NCBI GenBank assembly: GCA_902806375.1
Contig: CADCWK010000147.1
Coordinates: 1-6,499 of the forward strand
DNA: 6,499 nucleotides
DNA from: an uncultured Thermomicrobiales bacterium
GTDB lineage: Bacteria > Chloroflexota > Chloroflexia > Thermomicrobiales > UBA6265
Direction of reading: 5' to 3'
The translations under genes and the position numbers were made by a program. A model generated the notes under the pieces. That model saw only the letters and a list, made by a program, of their open reading frames with translations, was not told the DNA's origin and did not search any database. The number at the start of each line of letters is the position of its first letter. Position 1 is the first letter of the stretch. Of the stretch, positions 5,717 through 6,499 are shown piece after piece.

Positions 5717-5722
5717 CGTCCC

Positions 5723-5740
5723 GGGTGGGGAACCCTACCC
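5723..5740 (+). other. Compact inverted repeat upstream of the last gene
   Basis: GGGTGGGG (5723-5730) pairs with CCCTACCC (5733-5740), with one G-U pair, leaving effectively a four-base GAAC loop. It lies six bases after the large prs hairpin. Possible roles are a second terminator element or an operator; neither can be decided here. Confidence 0.4.
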
Positions 5741-5780
5741 AGGGCTCCGGCGTCATCCCACGGGACGCATGCACGGTGAC

Positions 5781-5803
5781 GCCCGCCGTGCCGTCAGGCG
5801 GGC
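5781..5803 (+). other. Inverted repeat 35 bases before the last gene
   Basis: GCCCGCC (5781-5787) and GGCGGGC (5797-5803) are perfect complements around gtgccgtca. The element ends 35 bases before the ATG at 5839, where an operator or leader hairpin could sit. Short GC palindromes are frequent by chance in DNA this GC-rich. Confidence 0.35.
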
Positions 5804-5838
5804 CAACGGTGATGGGACAGGGAAAGGTGGGTGGCTGC

Positions 5839-6499
5839 ATGCCCCTCGATCGACGGTCGCTCCTTACCGGGTTCAGCCTGATGGCCACGACGCCCGTATC
5901 GTCCCAGTGGCTCAGCGCCGCGTGGGCGGCCCGGTCCGGGTCCACGGCGAACATGGACCTGAGGGACAGGTCGGGTGTCCCGGCGATGCTGGACCTGCTC
6001 CCGGCCAGGGCGATCAGCGGCTCCGCCGAGTCGCCGATCTTCTGCACCTTCGCCGATATCGCCCGGCAGTTCGATGCCCTGGGCGTCGCGAAGCCGGCGT
6101 CACTGGGACGCGAGGACGATCTGTTCACCTTCCGGCGTGGGATCACCTCCCTGATGATCCCCGGACCCGTCGGGTCGTACGGCCTCATCCCGGAATGGGA
6201 GGAGATCAACGGCTACCCCGTCACGGCGATCGACCGCGCGATGGGAGCCCGGGTCGGGCCCGGATCGGCGGTCGTGCTCGATGGGGAGTTCGATGCGACC
6301 CGGGTCAGGGACACGTTGACCGGTCATGGGTTCGTGTCAGCCGGTGTGGGCGACGCGGAGGTACTGTCCCTCGACGACGAGACCTGGGACCTGGTCGATC
6401 CATTCCCCAGCCTCTGGTTCGATCTGGGGCGTTATGTCGCGGTGACCGGCGAGACCCGGCTAGTCTATGCCAGTGACGTGGACGCCATGGCGAGCATCG
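5839..6499 (+). CDS. Exported protein of unknown function, 3'-partial (runs off the window)
   Basis: The frame beginning at ATG 5839 stays open to the last base, giving 220 full codons without a stop. AGGTGG (5825-5830) sits eight bases upstream; an in-frame ATG at 5812 has poorer spacing. The N-terminus, MPLDRRSLLTGFSLMATTPV, has a twin arginine followed by a modest hydrophobic stretch and then SSQWLSAAWA, which resembles a Tat signal with a possible cleavage site near residue 30. This suggests export of a folded protein. The mature part is not a family I can name. It contains FCTFADIARQFDALGV (about 70-85), GYPVTAIDRAMGARVGPGSAVVLDGEFDATRVRDTLTGHGF spread over about 130-170, then VLSLDDETWDLVD and LGRYVAVTGETRLVYAS. 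That order (start-of-domain helix, a 'VLDGEFD' strand, then 'LVYAS') recalls uncharacterised Chloroflexota lipoprotein-like proteins, from memory only. The overlapping frames on both strands have stops or unnatural Arg-rich composition. Confidence 0.8.
   Translation, partial: MPLDRRSLLTGFSLMATTPVSSQWLSAAWAARSGSTANMDLRDRSGVPAMLDLLPARAISGSAESPIFCTFADIARQFDALGVAKPASLGREDDLFTFRRGITSLMIPGPVGSYGLIPEWEEINGYPVTAIDRAMGARVGPGSAVVLDGEFDATRVRDTLTGHGFVSAGVGDAEVLSLDDETWDLVDPFPSLWFDLGRYVAVTGETRLVYASDVDAMASI

Noticed and set aside
5769..6476. + strand frame overlapping the last gene, and the - strand frame at 5670-6209
   Set aside because: Both have shadow-type Arg/Gly/Pro composition, and the - strand frame runs through the large hairpin; the frame from ATG 5839 has a ribosome site, signal peptide and natural composition.

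Overview
The window is a GC-rich (strong G/C preference at third codon positions) bacterial stretch with every supported gene on the + strand. The style fits Chloroflexota, most likely a Thermomicrobia/Sphaerobacter-like lineage. The reasons are a secreted protein with a long PPTATAV/EPTATSA stalk, a Prs of the YYGYGRSDKKDQPRVP type, an RNase III with an LTHRSILHDW segment, and frequent GTG starts. This placement is inference from protein style; no rRNA or other taxonomic marker is present.

Layout. (1) 1-1536: the 3' part of a large exported protein. It has a Pro/Thr repeat stalk (encoded by tandem DNA repeats), a DUF4352-like beta-sandwich and a C-terminal staphylococcal-nuclease-like domain that has lost key catalytic residues. 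A strong hairpin terminator follows. (2) 1719-2627: an arginase-fold (ureohydrolase) protein with most metal ligands but several diagnostic arginase residues replaced. It also ends in a strong hairpin. (3) 2768-3214: a small unrecognised protein with a clear ribosome binding site, downstream of a TATAAT box. (4) 3279-4388: ribonuclease III (rnc) with an unusually long, disordered N-terminal extension and a Gly at one of the four usual metal-ligand positions. A C-rich tract whose complement fits the G-quadruplex pattern separates it from gene 3. (5) 4622-5623: ribose-phosphate pyrophosphokinase (prs), preceded by a 233-base leader region and followed by a perfect 17-bp hairpin. (6) 5839 to the window end: the start of an exported protein of unknown function with a twin-arginine-like signal. 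It has no stop codon inside the window and is easily missed.

There is no sign of one pathway: rnc (RNA processing) and prs (PRPP supply for nucleotides, His and Trp) are housekeeping genes, and the others are exported or uncharacterised. Gene 3 and rnc are close enough (64 bases) to be co-transcribed; the other genes are separated by terminator-like hairpins. I see no mobile element, CRISPR array, tRNA or rRNA, no gene on the - strand that I would support, and no gene-free stretch longer than 300 bases. I do not see a clear novel multi-gene system. The best leads are the pseudo-nuclease on a stalk, the atypical arginase-fold protein, the RNase III extension and metal-site change, and the unrecognised exported protein at the right edge.
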